Source: Epilithonimonas xixisoli (lineage in GTDB: Bacteria > Bacteroidota > Bacteroidia > Flavobacteriales > Weeksellaceae). Taken from it: a stretch of 64,000 nt of DNA. Below the pieces are notes generated by a model. It did no database searches and was not told where the DNA came from. It saw nothing but the letters and a program-made list of their open reading frames with translations. The stretch covers positions 1 through 64,000 of the forward strand of contig NZ_SOEO01000001.1 in assembly GCF_004365655.1 (NCBI RefSeq). The letters run 5' to 3'. Shown in pieces: positions 41,300-51,084 of this stretch. Numbering within the stretch: the stretch's first letter is position 1; every line of letters begins with the position of its first letter. Position numbers and translations under genes: made by a program.

Positions 41300-42961
41300 T
41301 TAATAAGCTGTCTCGTGAACTTTCACGGCTCTTCCACTTGGATCGTTGGCGTTTTTGAAAGCTTCATCCCATTCCAATGCAACTGGTGTAGAACAAGCCA
41401 CAGATGGAACAGAAGGAACACAACTCGCTGCAGAATCACTTGGAAAATGACTTTCGAAAATCGTTCTGTATCTGTATTCTTCTTTGCTCATAGGTACATT
41501 GATTGGGAATCTGTGTCTTGCATTCGCCATCATCTCGTCTGTCACTTCATCTTCAGCTACTTGTTTCAAAGTATCAATCCACGAGTAGCCAACACCATCA
41601 CTGAACTGCTCTTTCTGTCTCCAGGCAATGCTTTCCGGAAGAATATCTTCAAATGCTTTTCTAAGAACCCATTTTTCCATACGTTCCGGTGTGATCATTT
41701 TATCTTTTGGATTAATGTTCATCGCAATATCCATAAATTCTTTGTCAAGAAAAGGAACTCTACCTTCGATTCCCCAAGCCATCAAAGATTTGTTCGCTCT
41801 AAGACAATCGTAAAGGTGAAGTTTTCCAAGTTTTCTCACCGTTTCTTCGTGGAAAGCCTGTGCAGATGGCGCTTTGTGGAAATACAGGTAACCTCCGAAC
41901 AATTCATCTGAACCCTCGCCAGAAAGTACCATTTTGATTCCCATAGATTTGATGACTCTAGCCAAAAGATACATTGGCGTGGAAGCTCGGATTGTGGTCA
42001 CGTCATAAGTTTCTAAATGATAGATGACATCTTTGATAGCGTCCAAACCTTCCTGAACCGTATATTTGATTTCGTGGTGAACAGATCCGATATGATCCGC
42101 CGCTTTTCTTGCCGCTGCCAAATCCGGAGAACCTTCCAAACCAACTGCAAAACTGTGTAATCTTGGGTACCAAGCTTCCTGAGTGTCGCCACTTTCGATT
42201 CTTTGTCTTGCGTATTTTGCCGTCACAGCAGCGATGATGGATGAATCTAATCCACCTGAGAGTAAAACGCCATAAGGCACATCGCTCATCAATTGTCTGT
42301 GGACTGCATCTTCCAAACCTTTTCTGATGGCTGCGATGTCGGTTTCATTATCTTTTACATTTTCGAAATGTGTCCAATCTCTTTTGTACCATTGTTGAAG
42401 TTCTTGTCCGTCTTTGCTGTAAAGAAAATGTCCTGGCAAGAATTCTTCGATTTTGTTGCAAACGCCTTCCAAAGATTTCAGTTCAGATGCAACGTAGAAA
42501 CTTCCATTTTTGTCCCAACCCATATATAAAGGAACAATTCCCATATGATCTCTGCCGATGAGGTAAGCGTCATTTTCTTCATCATATAAAGCAAAAGCGA
42601 AGATTCCATTTAGTTTTTCGAGGAAGTTTTTTCCGTCTCTTCTGTATAATGCCAAGATTACCTCACAGTCGGATTGTGTCAGGAATTCATAATCTGGAAA
42701 TTCGGATCTTAATTCCTGGTGGTTGTAGATTTCACCATTCACAGCTAGGGCTACTTTTCCATCTTTTGTAAATAAAGGTTGCTTGCCAGAAGTTGGATCT
42801 ACAATTGCCAGTCTCTCGTGAGAAAAAATCACATTGTCGTGTTGGTAGATTCCCGACCAGTCTGGTCCGCGATGTCTTATTTTCTTAGACATTTCTAATA
42901 TCTGAGGTCTTATTACTTCATTTTTTTGTTTAGTGTCAAACACACATACAATTCCGCACAT
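41300..42961 (-). CDS. asnB: asparagine synthase, glutamine-hydrolysing (AsnB)
   Basis: 553 aa. The N-terminal catalytic Cys2 of the class II glutaminase domain is intact (MCGIVCVFD), followed by RGPDWSG, NGEIYNH and the linker. The synthetase domain has the pyrophosphate loop LSGGLDSSIIAA (about residues 233-244) and later SGEGSDELFGGY. It makes asparagine from aspartate, glutamine and ATP. A complete promoter lies ~40 bp upstream. Confidence 0.95.
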   Translation of the reverse strand: MCGIVCVFDTKQKNEVIRPQILEMSKKIRHRGPDWSGIYQHDNVIFSHERLAIVDPTSGKQPLFTKDGKVALAVNGEIYNHQELRSEFPDYEFLTQSDCEVILALYRRDGKNFLEKLNGIFAFALYDEENDAYLIGRDHMGIVPLYMGWDKNGSFYVASELKSLEGVCNKIEEFLPGHFLYSKDGQELQQWYKRDWTHFENVKDNETDIAAIRKGLEDAVHRQLMSDVPYGVLLSGGLDSSIIAAVTAKYARQRIESGDTQEAWYPRLHSFAVGLEGSPDLAAARKAADHIGSVHHEIKYTVQEGLDAIKDVIYHLETYDVTTIRASTPMYLLARVIKSMGIKMVLSGEGSDELFGGYLYFHKAPSAQAFHEETVRKLGKLHLYDCLRANKSLMAWGIEGRVPFLDKEFMDIAMNINPKDKMITPERMEKWVLRKAFEDILPESIAWRQKEQFSDGVGYSWIDTLKQVAEDEVTDEMMANARHRFPINVPMSKEEYRYRTIFESHFPSDSAASCVPSVPSVACSTPVALEWDEAFKNANDPSGRAVKVHETAY

Positions 42962-42999
42962 CTTTTTATAATGTTTTTGTTTTGATTAAAATTATGATG

Positions 43000-43029
43000 C
43001 AAACATAGGTTTATTGAATTAAAATCAAA
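43000..43029 (-). promoter_or_regulatory. asnB promoter
   Basis: On the minus strand TTTTG (43026-43030), an 18-bp spacer, then TATGTTTG (43000-43007). Both boxes fit. The asnB start at 42961 leaves a ~30-nt leader. Confidence 0.82.
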
Positions 43030-43365
43030 ACTAAAATTTTCCATTTGTTTAATTATTTTGTGAATTGTCTGTTTTTGATGTGTAAATTTCTTTTTATTGA
43101 ATCAGAATATTAATTTTCATTGATTTTTTTAAATTAAAATTATATGGAGGAGAAATTCTTTTCCATATACTAATAAGGATGAGTATTTTTCAATCATAAG
43201 TTAATATTGTTCATCTAATATCCTTAAAACGAGGCTAAAGGTATTTTTTTGAAAAAAAACTTGACTTTTATGCTGGGATTTGTAAAAATTGTACGATTTT
43301 TGTAACGAAAATTGTATTGTAGATGCAGCAATGCATTTATAATTTTTTCATCATTTGTGTTTTTG
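43030..43365. other. gap between asnB and purA
   Basis: About 340 bp of A/T-rich DNA between divergent genes. It contains the short AT-rich sequences expected of promoters, and from ~43262 on a stretch ending in a strong plus-strand terminator with no obvious gene before it (see findings). I see no other ORF, RNA or repeat I can support. Confidence 0.4.
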
Positions 43366-43396
43366 CCCTCTTATTCATCGTAAGAGGGTTTTTTAT
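43366..43396 (+). terminator. orphan terminator upstream of purA
   Basis: CCCTCTTA and TAAGAGGG pair around an 7-nt loop, followed by six T's. It lies upstream of the purA promoter but has no gene in front of it on the plus strand, so it must end either a small RNA or antisense transcription. Confidence 0.8.
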
Positions 43397-43406
43397 TTTA
43401 TAGGAT

Positions 43407-43437
43407 TTTGCTAAGCCACTTTTATAATTTAACTTTG
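43407..43437 (+). promoter_or_regulatory. purA promoter
   Basis: TTTG (43407-43410), a 19-bp spacer and TAACTTTG (43430-43437) match the Bacteroidota consensus and spacing. The purA ATG at 43464 lies ~20 bp past the expected transcription start. Confidence 0.87.
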
Positions 43438-43463
43438 TCAATAATCTAAAAAAAGTAAAAAAT

Positions 43464-44750
43464 ATGTCAACTTACGTGGTTGTAGGTCTCCAATATGGAG
43501 ATGAAGGAAAGGGAAAAATCACAGATGTTTTATCCGCAAAATCTGACTATGTTGTCCGTTTCCAGGGCGGCGATAATGCGGGTCACACAGTCTATGTGGG
43601 CGATGAAAAATTCGTGTTGCACCTTTTGCCATCCGGTGTTTTGCAGTGCAAAGGAAAGTGCATCATTGCAAACGGTGTTGTGGTAAATCCAAAAGCGTTC
43701 ATCAAAGAAATTGAACAGATTGAAAGCAAAGGTATGAAGACAGATCACGTTTTCATCAGCAGAAGAGCACACGTCATTATGCCTTACCACATTTTGCTGG
43801 ATACCTACAGAGAAGAGGAACAAGGTGGAACGCAGATTGGAACCACGAAAAAAGGAATCGGACCTTGCTACGAAGACAAGATTGCCAGAATTGGAATCCG
43901 AATGATTGATCTTCTGAACCCAGAAATCCTGCGTGAGAAAATCGAGAAAAACTTAAAAACCAAAAACTCGCTTTTCGAAAAATACTTTGAGAAGCCAACT
44001 TTGGATGTGGAGGAGATCTATCAGGAATTCATTGCTTTGGGCGAGAGATTGAAAGATAGAATTGTTGACACAGAATTGGAAATCAACGAAGCCATCAAAG
44101 ACGGAAAAAATATCCTTTTTGAAGGTGCGCAAGCATTGATGTTGGATATCGATTTCGGAACTTATCCTTATGTGACTTCCTCTTCACCATCTACTGGCGG
44201 TGTTTGTACGGGCGCAGGCGTGCCACCAACAGCTTTGCAAAACTTGATTGGTGTGGCAAAAGCGTATACCACCAGAGTCGGGAACGGACCTTTCCCAACG
44301 GAATTGGACAATGAATTAGGCGAAAACATCAGACAAATCGGAGCCGAGTTTGGCGCTACAACCGGAAGACCTAGAAGAACAGGCTGGTTGGATTTGGTTT
44401 CTTTGAAACACGCTTGTATGATTAATGGAATCAATAATTTAGTCATCACAAAATTAGACGTTCTGACAGGAATTCATCCTTTGAAAATCGCTACTAAATA
44501 TAAAACAGAAGACGGGAAAATCATCGATTATTTCACATCTTCCACTACCAAATTGTACGATTACGAGCCTCAATACGAAGAGTTAGAAGGTTGGGATGAA
44601 GATATCACCAACGCAAGAACTTACGACGAACTTCCGGCAAATGCAAAAAAATATATCGAATTTATTGAAGAGCATTTAGGCATTAATGTTTATTTGGTTT
44701 CAGTGGGGCCAGAGCGTTCGCAAAACATCATTAGAAAAGAACTTTTCTAG
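43464..44750 (+). CDS. purA: adenylosuccinate synthetase
   Basis: 428 aa, the standard length. GLQYGDEGKGK (about residues 8-18) is the N-terminal GTP-binding/catalytic loop with the catalytic Asp; the NAGHTVY region and TTGRPRRTGWLD (about 296-307) are also intact. It joins IMP and aspartate with GTP in AMP synthesis. Own promoter upstream and terminator downstream. Confidence 0.97.
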   Translation: MSTYVVVGLQYGDEGKGKITDVLSAKSDYVVRFQGGDNAGHTVYVGDEKFVLHLLPSGVLQCKGKCIIANGVVVNPKAFIKEIEQIESKGMKTDHVFISRRAHVIMPYHILLDTYREEEQGGTQIGTTKKGIGPCYEDKIARIGIRMIDLLNPEILREKIEKNLKTKNSLFEKYFEKPTLDVEEIYQEFIALGERLKDRIVDTELEINEAIKDGKNILFEGAQALMLDIDFGTYPYVTSSSPSTGGVCTGAGVPPTALQNLIGVAKAYTTRVGNGPFPTELDNELGENIRQIGAEFGATTGRPRRTGWLDLVSLKHACMINGINNLVITKLDVLTGIHPLKIATKYKTEDGKIIDYFTSSTTKLYDYEPQYEELEGWDEDITNARTYDELPANAKKYIEFIEEHLGINVYLVSVGPERSQNIIRKELF

Positions 44751-44770
44751 ATTTTAAAAATATATTTTAC

Positions 44771-44802
44771 AAAGCTTTCTCATCTCGGGAAAGCTTTTTT
44801 GT
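44771..44802 (+). terminator. purA terminator
   Basis: AAAGCTTTC and GAAAGCTTT pair around the loop TCATCTCGG, then TTTTTG. It lies 20 bp after the purA stop. Confidence 0.87.
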
Positions 44803-44976
44803 TTTAACAAACATTAACATCGATTTTATTTTTTGGAATAATAATTGAAAAGACTAACTCAAGTAATTCACTTTTTGTGAAAAAAAATTACAGTTATGAA
44901 ATCGCCGTGATTTGTAAATGTTAATACCAATAACATAAAGCGATTGCATAAGACTTTAATAAAAAAATATCTACTT

Positions 44977-45528
44977 ATGAAAAAGTTATTTTTAACAGGA
45001 TTCGCAGCAACATTGATTTTGACATCTTGTAACAAAGATGAAAAAATCCAGGCTGCTTCTCTTGAACAGCAAAAATTAGATTATCAAGCCAGACAAATTG
45101 ATATAGAAAAACAAAAACTGGCGATTGAAAAGGAGAAAATAAATTTCGAAAGACAAAAAGATAGTCTCAATAAAGTGACGGAAGAAAAAGAAGCAGAACG
45201 AAAAGCGGAAGCCAACCGAGTGGCAAGAAAATCTTCAACTAAAAGAAGTTCTTCTTCATCTTCATCGGGCTCCAGTTCAAATAATAACAATGTAGCTTCC
45301 AATTCTGGTGCATCTAGTTCTACAGGAACCACTGCCAACAAGAAAAAAGGCTGGAGTGGCGCAGCTAAGGGAACTGTAATTGGAACCGTTGGTGGAGCGG
45401 CGGCAGGTGCAATTATTTCTAAGAAAAACCCTGGTTTGGGCGCTGTAATTGGTGGTGTAGCTGGTGGTGCGACTGGATACACAATTGGTAGAGCAGAGGA
45501 TAGAAAATCTGGAAGAGTTCAGAAGTAA
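44977..45528 (+). CDS. glycine-zipper lipoprotein (YMGG-like)
   Basis: 183 aa from the ATG at 44977; a longer in-frame start at 44944 would push the signal away from the N-terminus. Lipoprotein signal (FAATLILTSCNK). The middle is a Gln/Lys/Glu-rich coiled coil (about 25-90) followed by a Ser/Asn-rich linker. The C-terminal part is a glycine zipper (GTVIGTVGGAAAGAIIS, then GLGAVIGGVAGGATG). Such proteins insert in membranes or protect against leakage; the exact job is unknown. Confidence 0.8.
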   Translation: MKKLFLTGFAATLILTSCNKDEKIQAASLEQQKLDYQARQIDIEKQKLAIEKEKINFERQKDSLNKVTEEKEAERKAEANRVARKSSTKRSSSSSSSGSSSNNNNVASNSGASSSTGTTANKKKGWSGAAKGTVIGTVGGAAAGAIISKKNPGLGAVIGGVAGGATGYTIGRAEDRKSGRVQK

Positions 45529-45554
45529 TTTTCTTCATATATACATTAACAACG

Positions 45555-45587
45555 AAAGATTGCTTATTTTTATAGGCAATCTTTTTT
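45555..45587 (+). terminator. terminator abutting the next start codon
   Basis: AAAGATTGC and GCAATCTTT pair around a 12-nt loop, then T's that run directly into the ATG of the next gene (45589). It would stop transcription from 44977. Confidence 0.8.
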
Positions 45588-45588
45588 T

Positions 45589-47202
45589 ATGTTCACGATT
45601 CTACTGTCCATTTTTTGTTTTCTGATTATCATTTTTGGTAACGGATTTTTATGGGCTAAGCTTTTGAAAATCAATGATGATAGTTTTGTTCTGACTTCTT
45701 TTTTAGGAATTGTTGGTATGACTATTTTGCAAACTTTGATTGCTTTTTTTTATCCATTGGATTCTGGGGTAGAAATTTTCTTTATCCTTTTAGGAATTCT
45801 AGGTTTTGCGATTTGTCTGAGAAAGAAAAATTATTCTTATTTTAATTTTAGGAAAAATCTGAATTTTTGGTTTTACTTCTTTGCTATTCTAATTCTTTTT
45901 CTGGCTTCGTTTTCACCAATTTTATACGATCATTTCAGTTATTACATTTCTACGATTTCGTATCTCAAACAATTTGGTTTTGTCAAAGGCATTTCAAGTC
46001 TCGATTTGCTCTTGGGACAAAGTTCATTTTGGCATATTTTCCAAGCTGGATTTTCTCATTTTGTTGACCCTTTTTTGAAAATTAATTCCTATTTATCCGT
46101 ACTTTTTCTAATTTACATTTACGAGCGGAAACAATATTTTTTATTGATTTTTCTTCCCATTTTTTTACTATTTGTCCAGCAAGCAAGTCCGGATTTACCG
46201 ATTTTGATTATCACATTGGTAGTCATTAATGAGTTGATTAACAGGCGAAATAATCCAATCATTCTATACTTGGCAATGTTGGCGTTCTGCATCAAACCCA
46301 TTGTATTTTGGCTGCCACTTTTTGTGATTTTACAAAATATTTTTGATAAGAATATTAGTTTTAAAACCATTATTCCAGTTTCTATTTTAGGGATTCTATT
46401 GCTGATGAAAAACCTTTGGCTGTTTGGATTTCCAATTTTTCCGGTTTCAATTTTAGATTTTAATTTAGCTTGGAAACCAAGTCAGGAGATGCTCACTTAT
46501 TCTTCACAAATTGGTTTGATGAAAACTTATGATATGAAATATTCCTATCAGCAAGTCATAGATTTTAGCTTTTGGGAAAGCATTTATCGCTGGTTTACGA
46601 TAGGCTTCAAATCTGTATTCAATCTTGGAATTCTGATTTGCTTAATGATAATATCTTATTTTTCATTTCGAAAAAAAGATGGGATTTATAAAATATTATT
46701 GATTTGTATTTTAATTAAATTTGTTTTAATATTTTTATTTTCAGCACAATCCAGATTTTTTATAGATGTTTACTTGATTGCGATTTTTCTTGTTTTTAAA
46801 AATATTTCTGAAGAAAAAGCTGTTTTTGCCACTGCGTTTTTATCAGTTTTAATTTCCGTTCTTTTTACATTTCCAGGCTTTCTGCACAATTTTAATATCG
46901 GAAAGCGATTGTCAGGTTTTGCTTGGGTTCAAATTTATAAACCGGTAGAAAATAATTTGATTAATATCAATTCCGAATATAAAATTGGAAATTTAAACTT
47001 CTATGTTCCACAAAATCCATTTGAGAAGCAACATTTTCCTTGGATTAATAGTTATGATTTGAAACTTTATGATTATTACGGTATTTTTCCACAACAAATT
47101 GGAAATGAATACAAAGACGGATTTTACCAAAGAAAATTAACTCCCAAAGAGAAAATTCAATTGAAAAAAATCATTGCCAAAACCGAAAAGTACAAACCAT
47201 AA
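45589..47202 (+). CDS. large polytopic membrane protein, GT-C-like layout
   Basis: 537 aa. About 12 hydrophobic segments from the N-terminus to about residue 440, then a soluble tail of ~95 residues (NFYVPQNPFEKQHFPWINSYD...). The layout resembles polytopic glycosyltransferases or the LIC_10190-type membrane proteins annotated in Bacteroidota; no catalytic Asp motif is convincingly placed, so the class is tentative. The start codon follows the T tract of a terminator, leaving no normal leader. Confidence 0.6.
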   Translation: MFTILLSIFCFLIIIFGNGFLWAKLLKINDDSFVLTSFLGIVGMTILQTLIAFFYPLDSGVEIFFILLGILGFAICLRKKNYSYFNFRKNLNFWFYFFAILILFLASFSPILYDHFSYYISTISYLKQFGFVKGISSLDLLLGQSSFWHIFQAGFSHFVDPFLKINSYLSVLFLIYIYERKQYFLLIFLPIFLLFVQQASPDLPILIITLVVINELINRRNNPIILYLAMLAFCIKPIVFWLPLFVILQNIFDKNISFKTIIPVSILGILLLMKNLWLFGFPIFPVSILDFNLAWKPSQEMLTYSSQIGLMKTYDMKYSYQQVIDFSFWESIYRWFTIGFKSVFNLGILICLMIISYFSFRKKDGIYKILLICILIKFVLIFLFSAQSRFFIDVYLIAIFLVFKNISEEKAVFATAFLSVLISVLFTFPGFLHNFNIGKRLSGFAWVQIYKPVENNLININSEYKIGNLNFYVPQNPFEKQHFPWINSYDLKLYDYYGIFPQQIGNEYKDGFYQRKLTPKEKIQLKKIIAKTEKYKP

Positions 47203-47250
47203 TTCCTTTATTTTTTCTTTATCTTTGATTAATGATAGACGTCAAGAATT

Positions 47251-47278
47251 ATCATTTATCAAACATCATTCATCAATT
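47251..47278 (+). repeat. four 7-bp units upstream of ruvB
   Basis: ATCATTT, ATCAAAC, ATCATTC, ATCAATT, ending 11 bp before the ruvB start codon. Same class and orientation as the arrays before fmt, ftsY and the deoxynucleoside kinase gene. Confidence 0.8.
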
Positions 47279-47289
47279 ACTTACAAACA

Positions 47290-48312
47290 ATGCCCGATTT
47301 TTTACATCCAGACAAAGACAATTATTCCGACGACGATTTGATTCAGGAAGAAAAGATTCGTCCGCAGAGTTTCCAGGATTTTGCTGGGCAGAGGAAAACT
47401 TTGGACAATTTGGAAGTTTTTGTTGCAGCGGCTAAAAATCGTGGTGGTGCGTTGGATCACGTTCTATTGCACGGTCCACCGGGTTTGGGCAAGACAACTT
47501 TGTCTCACATCATTGCCAACGAATTAGGCGTTAATTGCAAAATTACCTCAGGTCCTGTTCTGGATAAACCCGGAAGTTTAGCTGGACTTTTGACCAATCT
47601 TGAAGAGAATGACGTTCTTTTTATTGATGAAATCCATCGTCTTTCACCAATTGTTGAGGAATATCTGTACTCAGCGATGGAAGATTACAAAATTGACATA
47701 ATGCTGGAAACCGGTCCCAATGCACGTTCTGTGCAAATCGGATTGAATCCTTTTACTTTGGTAGGCGCAACGACACGTTCCGGAATGTTGACCAAGCCGA
47801 TGCTCGCAAGATTCGGAATTCAAAGCCGATTAGAATATTATACGATTGAACTTCTCGGAATGATAATCGAAAGAAGTGCGAGAGTTCTCGGGGTAAAGAT
47901 TTACGAAGATGCCGCGCTGGAAATTGCCAGAAGAAGCCGTGGAACACCCAGAATTGCAAATGCATTATTGCGTAGAGTTCGAGATTTTGCCGAAATCAAA
48001 GGAAACGGCGAAATCGAAATCGGAATCACCAAGTTTGCATTGAATTCCCTTAATGTTGACGAATTCGGTTTAGATGATATGGATAATAAAATTATGCGTG
48101 TCATGATTGAAAACTTCCGCGGGAAACCAGTGGGAATTTCTGCTTTGGCAACTTCCATTGGTGAAAATCCGGAAACTTTAGAAGAAGTTTACGAACCGTT
48201 TTTGATTCAGGAAGGTTTTATCATTAGAACGCCGAGAGGAAGAGAAGTGACGGATAAAGCTTACAAGCATTTAGGGATTTCTAGACCAAAAAATTTGGGA
48301 GAATTATTTTAA
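47290..48312 (+). CDS. ruvB: Holliday junction branch migration helicase RuvB
   Basis: 340 aa, the standard length. Walker [14 protein letters not shown] (about residues 57-69), Walker [11 protein letters not shown], sensor 1 [12 protein letters not shown] and the C-terminal winged helix ([17 protein letters not shown] ending). It drives branch migration with RuvA. The preceding membrane protein gene has no visible terminator, so ruvB may depend on read-through or on the heptad-bearing leader. Confidence 0.96.
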   Translation: MPDFLHPDKDNYSDDDLIQEEKIRPQSFQDFAGQRKTLDNLEVFVAAAKNRGGALDHVLLHGPPGLGKTTLSHIIANELGVNCKITSGPVLDKPGSLAGLLTNLEENDVLFIDEIHRLSPIVEEYLYSAMEDYKIDIMLETGPNARSVQIGLNPFTLVGATTRSGMLTKPMLARFGIQSRLEYYTIELLGMIIERSARVLGVKIYEDAALEIARRSRGTPRIANALLRRVRDFAEIKGNGEIEIGITKFALNSLNVDEFGLDDMDNKIMRVMIENFRGKPVGISALATSIGENPETLEEVYEPFLIQEGFIIRTPRGREVTDKAYKHLGISRPKNLGELF

Positions 48313-48536
48313 GCTATTTGTTAAAATTACCATCAATTGATAAGTTTTCTTTCGAAAATCAATCTTATAAAAACAAAAATATATATCAGTCGATAAATGT
48401 TTATTTAATTGATTGTCAAAGGTTTGATAGCAAACTAACTGATGTTGTTATCTAAAATTCCGAATTCTGAATATCTATATTTTTTAATCTGCATTTTCTT
48501 CAGCTAACTTGCTGTCAGATTAAAAATATAAATGTT
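48313..48536. other. gap after ruvB
   Basis: About 220 bp of A/T-rich sequence without an ORF, hairpin or repeat that I can support. It should hold the promoter of the 48537 gene; no TAnnTTTG with correct spacing stood out. Confidence 0.35.
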
Positions 48537-49418
48537 ATGAAAAAAAAATTATTCTTATTAGCAGGTTTTGGTTTTGCACTCACTGCATTTGCTCAGACAA
48601 CTTATTCCACAACTAGAAACGGAAATTGGGATAGCCCCGAACATTGGGTTGGAGGTGTTGTTCCACCGAATACAATCAATGCTAAAGATGTCGTCAATAT
48701 CAATCACATAACGGGACTAATTTCTAAAAATCTGATTAATAATGGAACTATCAATATCAATGCATACGTTCCTTTTGAAGGCGGTACCAAAATTGTAAAT
48801 AATGGCAAGATTATTTTGCTAAGCCAAAATGCAAAGCTTAATAGTAATGACAAGGGCAGTTCGATAACTAATAATTACGCAATCGACAACAATGGATACA
48901 TTACGCACATCAGCGATTTTGTGAATAATGGCTACATCTTTAATCAGGGGAGTATTTTTAATTTCCAAAAATTATTCTATGATGGCGTTACGATGCAATG
49001 TAGTGATTGGGGTAGATTGGTGAATAATAATGTATTGTGTAACAACAATGGAAACGTAGTGAGTAACGACTGCGGAAGTACAACTACAGGCAATCCTTCC
49101 ATCTCAAATTGCGAAACTCTTAAAGCAACAATAATGAATGCAACTCTCGCCGTTGGAGAAACTGCAAAATCTGACGGAATCAAAATGTATCCAAATCCCA
49201 CAACAGGTATTTTCAATATTGGGTTTGAAAATAATGATCTGAGCAATTCAAAAGTTCAAATTTTTGATATGACAGGGAAATCTGTAATCTCAAAGAATAC
49301 TCAGAAAAGTGATAATACTTTGATAGTAGATATTTCAAGCGTGCCAAAAGGAAACTATGTTTTGAAAATAAGAACCACAAACGGTAAAGAGATAACCAGA
49401 AAAATGATGAAAAAATAA
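48537..49418 (+). CDS. T9SS type A cargo protein, repeat-rich
   Basis: 293 aa. Signal peptide ends in AFAQ. The mature part is Asn-rich with beta-turn-like repeats (NNGTINI, NNGKIIL, NNGYIT), suggestive of a right-handed beta helix or a surface adhesin; two cysteine pairs lie near residue 160-190. The C-terminal ~75 residues are a type A sorting domain (MYPNPTTGIFNIGF ... FDMTGKSV ... NGKEITRKMMKK). Secreted by the type IX system; function unknown. Confidence 0.82.
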   Translation: MKKKLFLLAGFGFALTAFAQTTYSTTRNGNWDSPEHWVGGVVPPNTINAKDVVNINHITGLISKNLINNGTININAYVPFEGGTKIVNNGKIILLSQNAKLNSNDKGSSITNNYAIDNNGYITHISDFVNNGYIFNQGSIFNFQKLFYDGVTMQCSDWGRLVNNNVLCNNNGNVVSNDCGSTTTGNPSISNCETLKATIMNATLAVGETAKSDGIKMYPNPTTGIFNIGFENNDLSNSKVQIFDMTGKSVISKNTQKSDNTLIVDISSVPKGNYVLKIRTTNGKEITRKMMKK

Positions 49419-49431
49419 TATTAGACCGAGG

Positions 49432-49463
49432 AGCGGAGATGGATAACATTTCCGCTTTTTTTG
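49432..49463 (+). terminator. terminator of the 48537 gene
   Basis: AGCGGA and TCCGCT pair at the base of a longer hairpin followed by seven T's, 14 bp after the stop. Confidence 0.75.
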
Positions 49464-49567
49464 GCGATTTAAAAATCCTGGACTTTGGTAATTCTACCGA
49501 AGTTTTGTATTTTAGCCAAAAGCGAATTTTCAATATTTGCTAATTAAAAGAATTTTAAAATCTCGTT

Positions 49568-50434
49568 ATGAAGCTATATCCAATCCAGTGTGGAAAATTT
49601 AAATTAGATGGAGGTGCAATGTTTGGCGTGGTTCCAAAAACACTTTGGGAAAAAACCAATCCAGCCGATGAAAGAAATCTGATTGAACTTGGAACACGTT
49701 CTCTTCTCGTGGAAGATGGCAAGAAATTAATATTGATAGATTGTGGACTTGGCGACAAACAAGATGAGAAATTCTTCGGACATTATTCACTTTGGGGCGA
49801 TGATTCTTTGGATAAGAATTTGAAAAAATTCGGTTTTGTAAGAGATGATATTACAGATGTTTTCTTGACGCATCTTCACTTCGATCATTGCGGTGGCGCA
49901 GTAGAATGGAATGATGATAGATCCGGTTACAGACCCGCATTCAAAAATGCACATTTTTGGACGAATGAAAATCATTGGCAATGGGCAACGGAGCCAAACC
50001 CGAGAGAGAAAGCAAGTTTCCTGAAAGAAAATATTCTGCCAATGCACGAAAGTGGGCAACTCAACTTTTTACCTCTGCCAACAACTGGAAATTACGGATT
50101 TGCTCCAGATTTGAAAATGGATGTCATTTTTGTAGATGGACACACGGAAAAACAAATGTTGCCAGTTCTGCAATATCAGGAAAAGACCATTGTATTCGCA
50201 GCGGATCTAATTCCGACTGCAGGTCATATTCCGCAGGTTTATGTGATGGGATATGATACGCGACCGATGTTGACGATGGAAGAAAAAGGAAAGTTTTTGA
50301 AACAATGCGTGGATAATGATTATCTTTTGTTTTTCGAACACGATGCACACAACGAATTGGCGAGTCTGAAGATGACGGAAAGAGGCGTAAAGCTGGATCA
50401 GACTTTTAGTTTTAATGAAGTTTTTGGATATTAA
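49568..50434 (+). CDS. MBL-fold metallohydrolase
   Basis: 288 aa. The metal-binding motif THLHFDHCGG (about residues 99-108) is intact, plus a downstream DGHTEKQ (His), FAADLIPT (Asp) and FFEHDAHNE (His). This is the cytoplasmic glyoxalase-II/quorum-quenching-type MBL fold without a signal peptide. Substrate unknown. coaE follows 3 bp after the stop, so the two are cotranscribed. Confidence 0.82.
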   Translation: MKLYPIQCGKFKLDGGAMFGVVPKTLWEKTNPADERNLIELGTRSLLVEDGKKLILIDCGLGDKQDEKFFGHYSLWGDDSLDKNLKKFGFVRDDITDVFLTHLHFDHCGGAVEWNDDRSGYRPAFKNAHFWTNENHWQWATEPNPREKASFLKENILPMHESGQLNFLPLPTTGNYGFAPDLKMDVIFVDGHTEKQMLPVLQYQEKTIVFAADLIPTAGHIPQVYVMGYDTRPMLTMEEKGKFLKQCVDNDYLLFFEHDAHNELASLKMTERGVKLDQTFSFNEVFGY

Positions 50435-50437
50435 ATT

Positions 50438-51061
50438 ATGGAAATACAAGATATAAATCAAAATCAGGAGGACATTCCTCCTCCCAGGATCATTGGGTTG
50501 ACAGGCGGCATTGGCTCAGGAAAAACTTCCGTTGCAAAATTGCTGGAAAAGAAAGGTTTTCCAGTTTACTATTCGGATGACGAGGCAAAAAATATCGTCA
50601 ACAAAGATTCTGAGTTGAAAGAAAAAATCATAGCACTTCTAGGTGAAGAAGCTTACCAAGATGGGAAATACAACAGAAAGTTTGTTGCGAAGAAAGTCTT
50701 CATCGATTCTGAGGTTTTGAATGAACTCAATCATTTGATTCACCCAGCGGTGAGATTGGATTTTGAAAAATGGGTACGTTCACAAACTTCGGAATTCATC
50801 TTTAAGGAAACGGCTCTTCTATTTGAACTGAATCTGCATGAGCAATGTTACAAATCTCTCTTGGTAACGGCAGATGACAACCTAAGAATCAAAAGAACAA
50901 TGGATCGCGACAGTAAAACCTACCGAGAAATTGAAGCGATAATGTACAAACAAATGCCGGAAAAGGATAAGATTAAACTAGCGGATTATGTCATCTACAA
51001 CAATTCGGATTTGGAAAATCTACAAGCCGAAACCAATGCTTTCCTTACAAAATTGAATTAG
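50438..51061 (+). CDS. coaE: dephospho-CoA kinase
   Basis: 207 aa. P-loop GGIGSGKT at residues 23-30, preceded by an unusual 16-residue acidic N-terminal extension; a DVLFFDVPLLFE-like region is replaced here by FIFKETALLFE. It phosphorylates dephospho-CoA to CoA. A strong bidirectional terminator follows. Confidence 0.9.
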   Translation: MEIQDINQNQEDIPPPRIIGLTGGIGSGKTSVAKLLEKKGFPVYYSDDEAKNIVNKDSELKEKIIALLGEEAYQDGKYNRKFVAKKVFIDSEVLNELNHLIHPAVRLDFEKWVRSQTSEFIFKETALLFELNLHEQCYKSLLVTADDNLRIKRTMDRDSKTYREIEAIMYKQMPEKDKIKLADYVIYNNSDLENLQAETNAFLTKLN

Positions 51062-51084
51062 TTCTAATCATTATATAAAAAAAC

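Noticed and set aside
41315-41911. 198-codon plus-strand frame opposite asnB
   Set aside because: Fully antisense to an intact asparagine synthase; no signal or family motif.
43323-43403. 26-aa hydrophobic peptide frame before purA
   Set aside because: Its last third is the terminator hairpin and T tract, no ribosome-binding site is seen, and the composition follows the local A/T-richness; reported only as part of the possible small-RNA finding.
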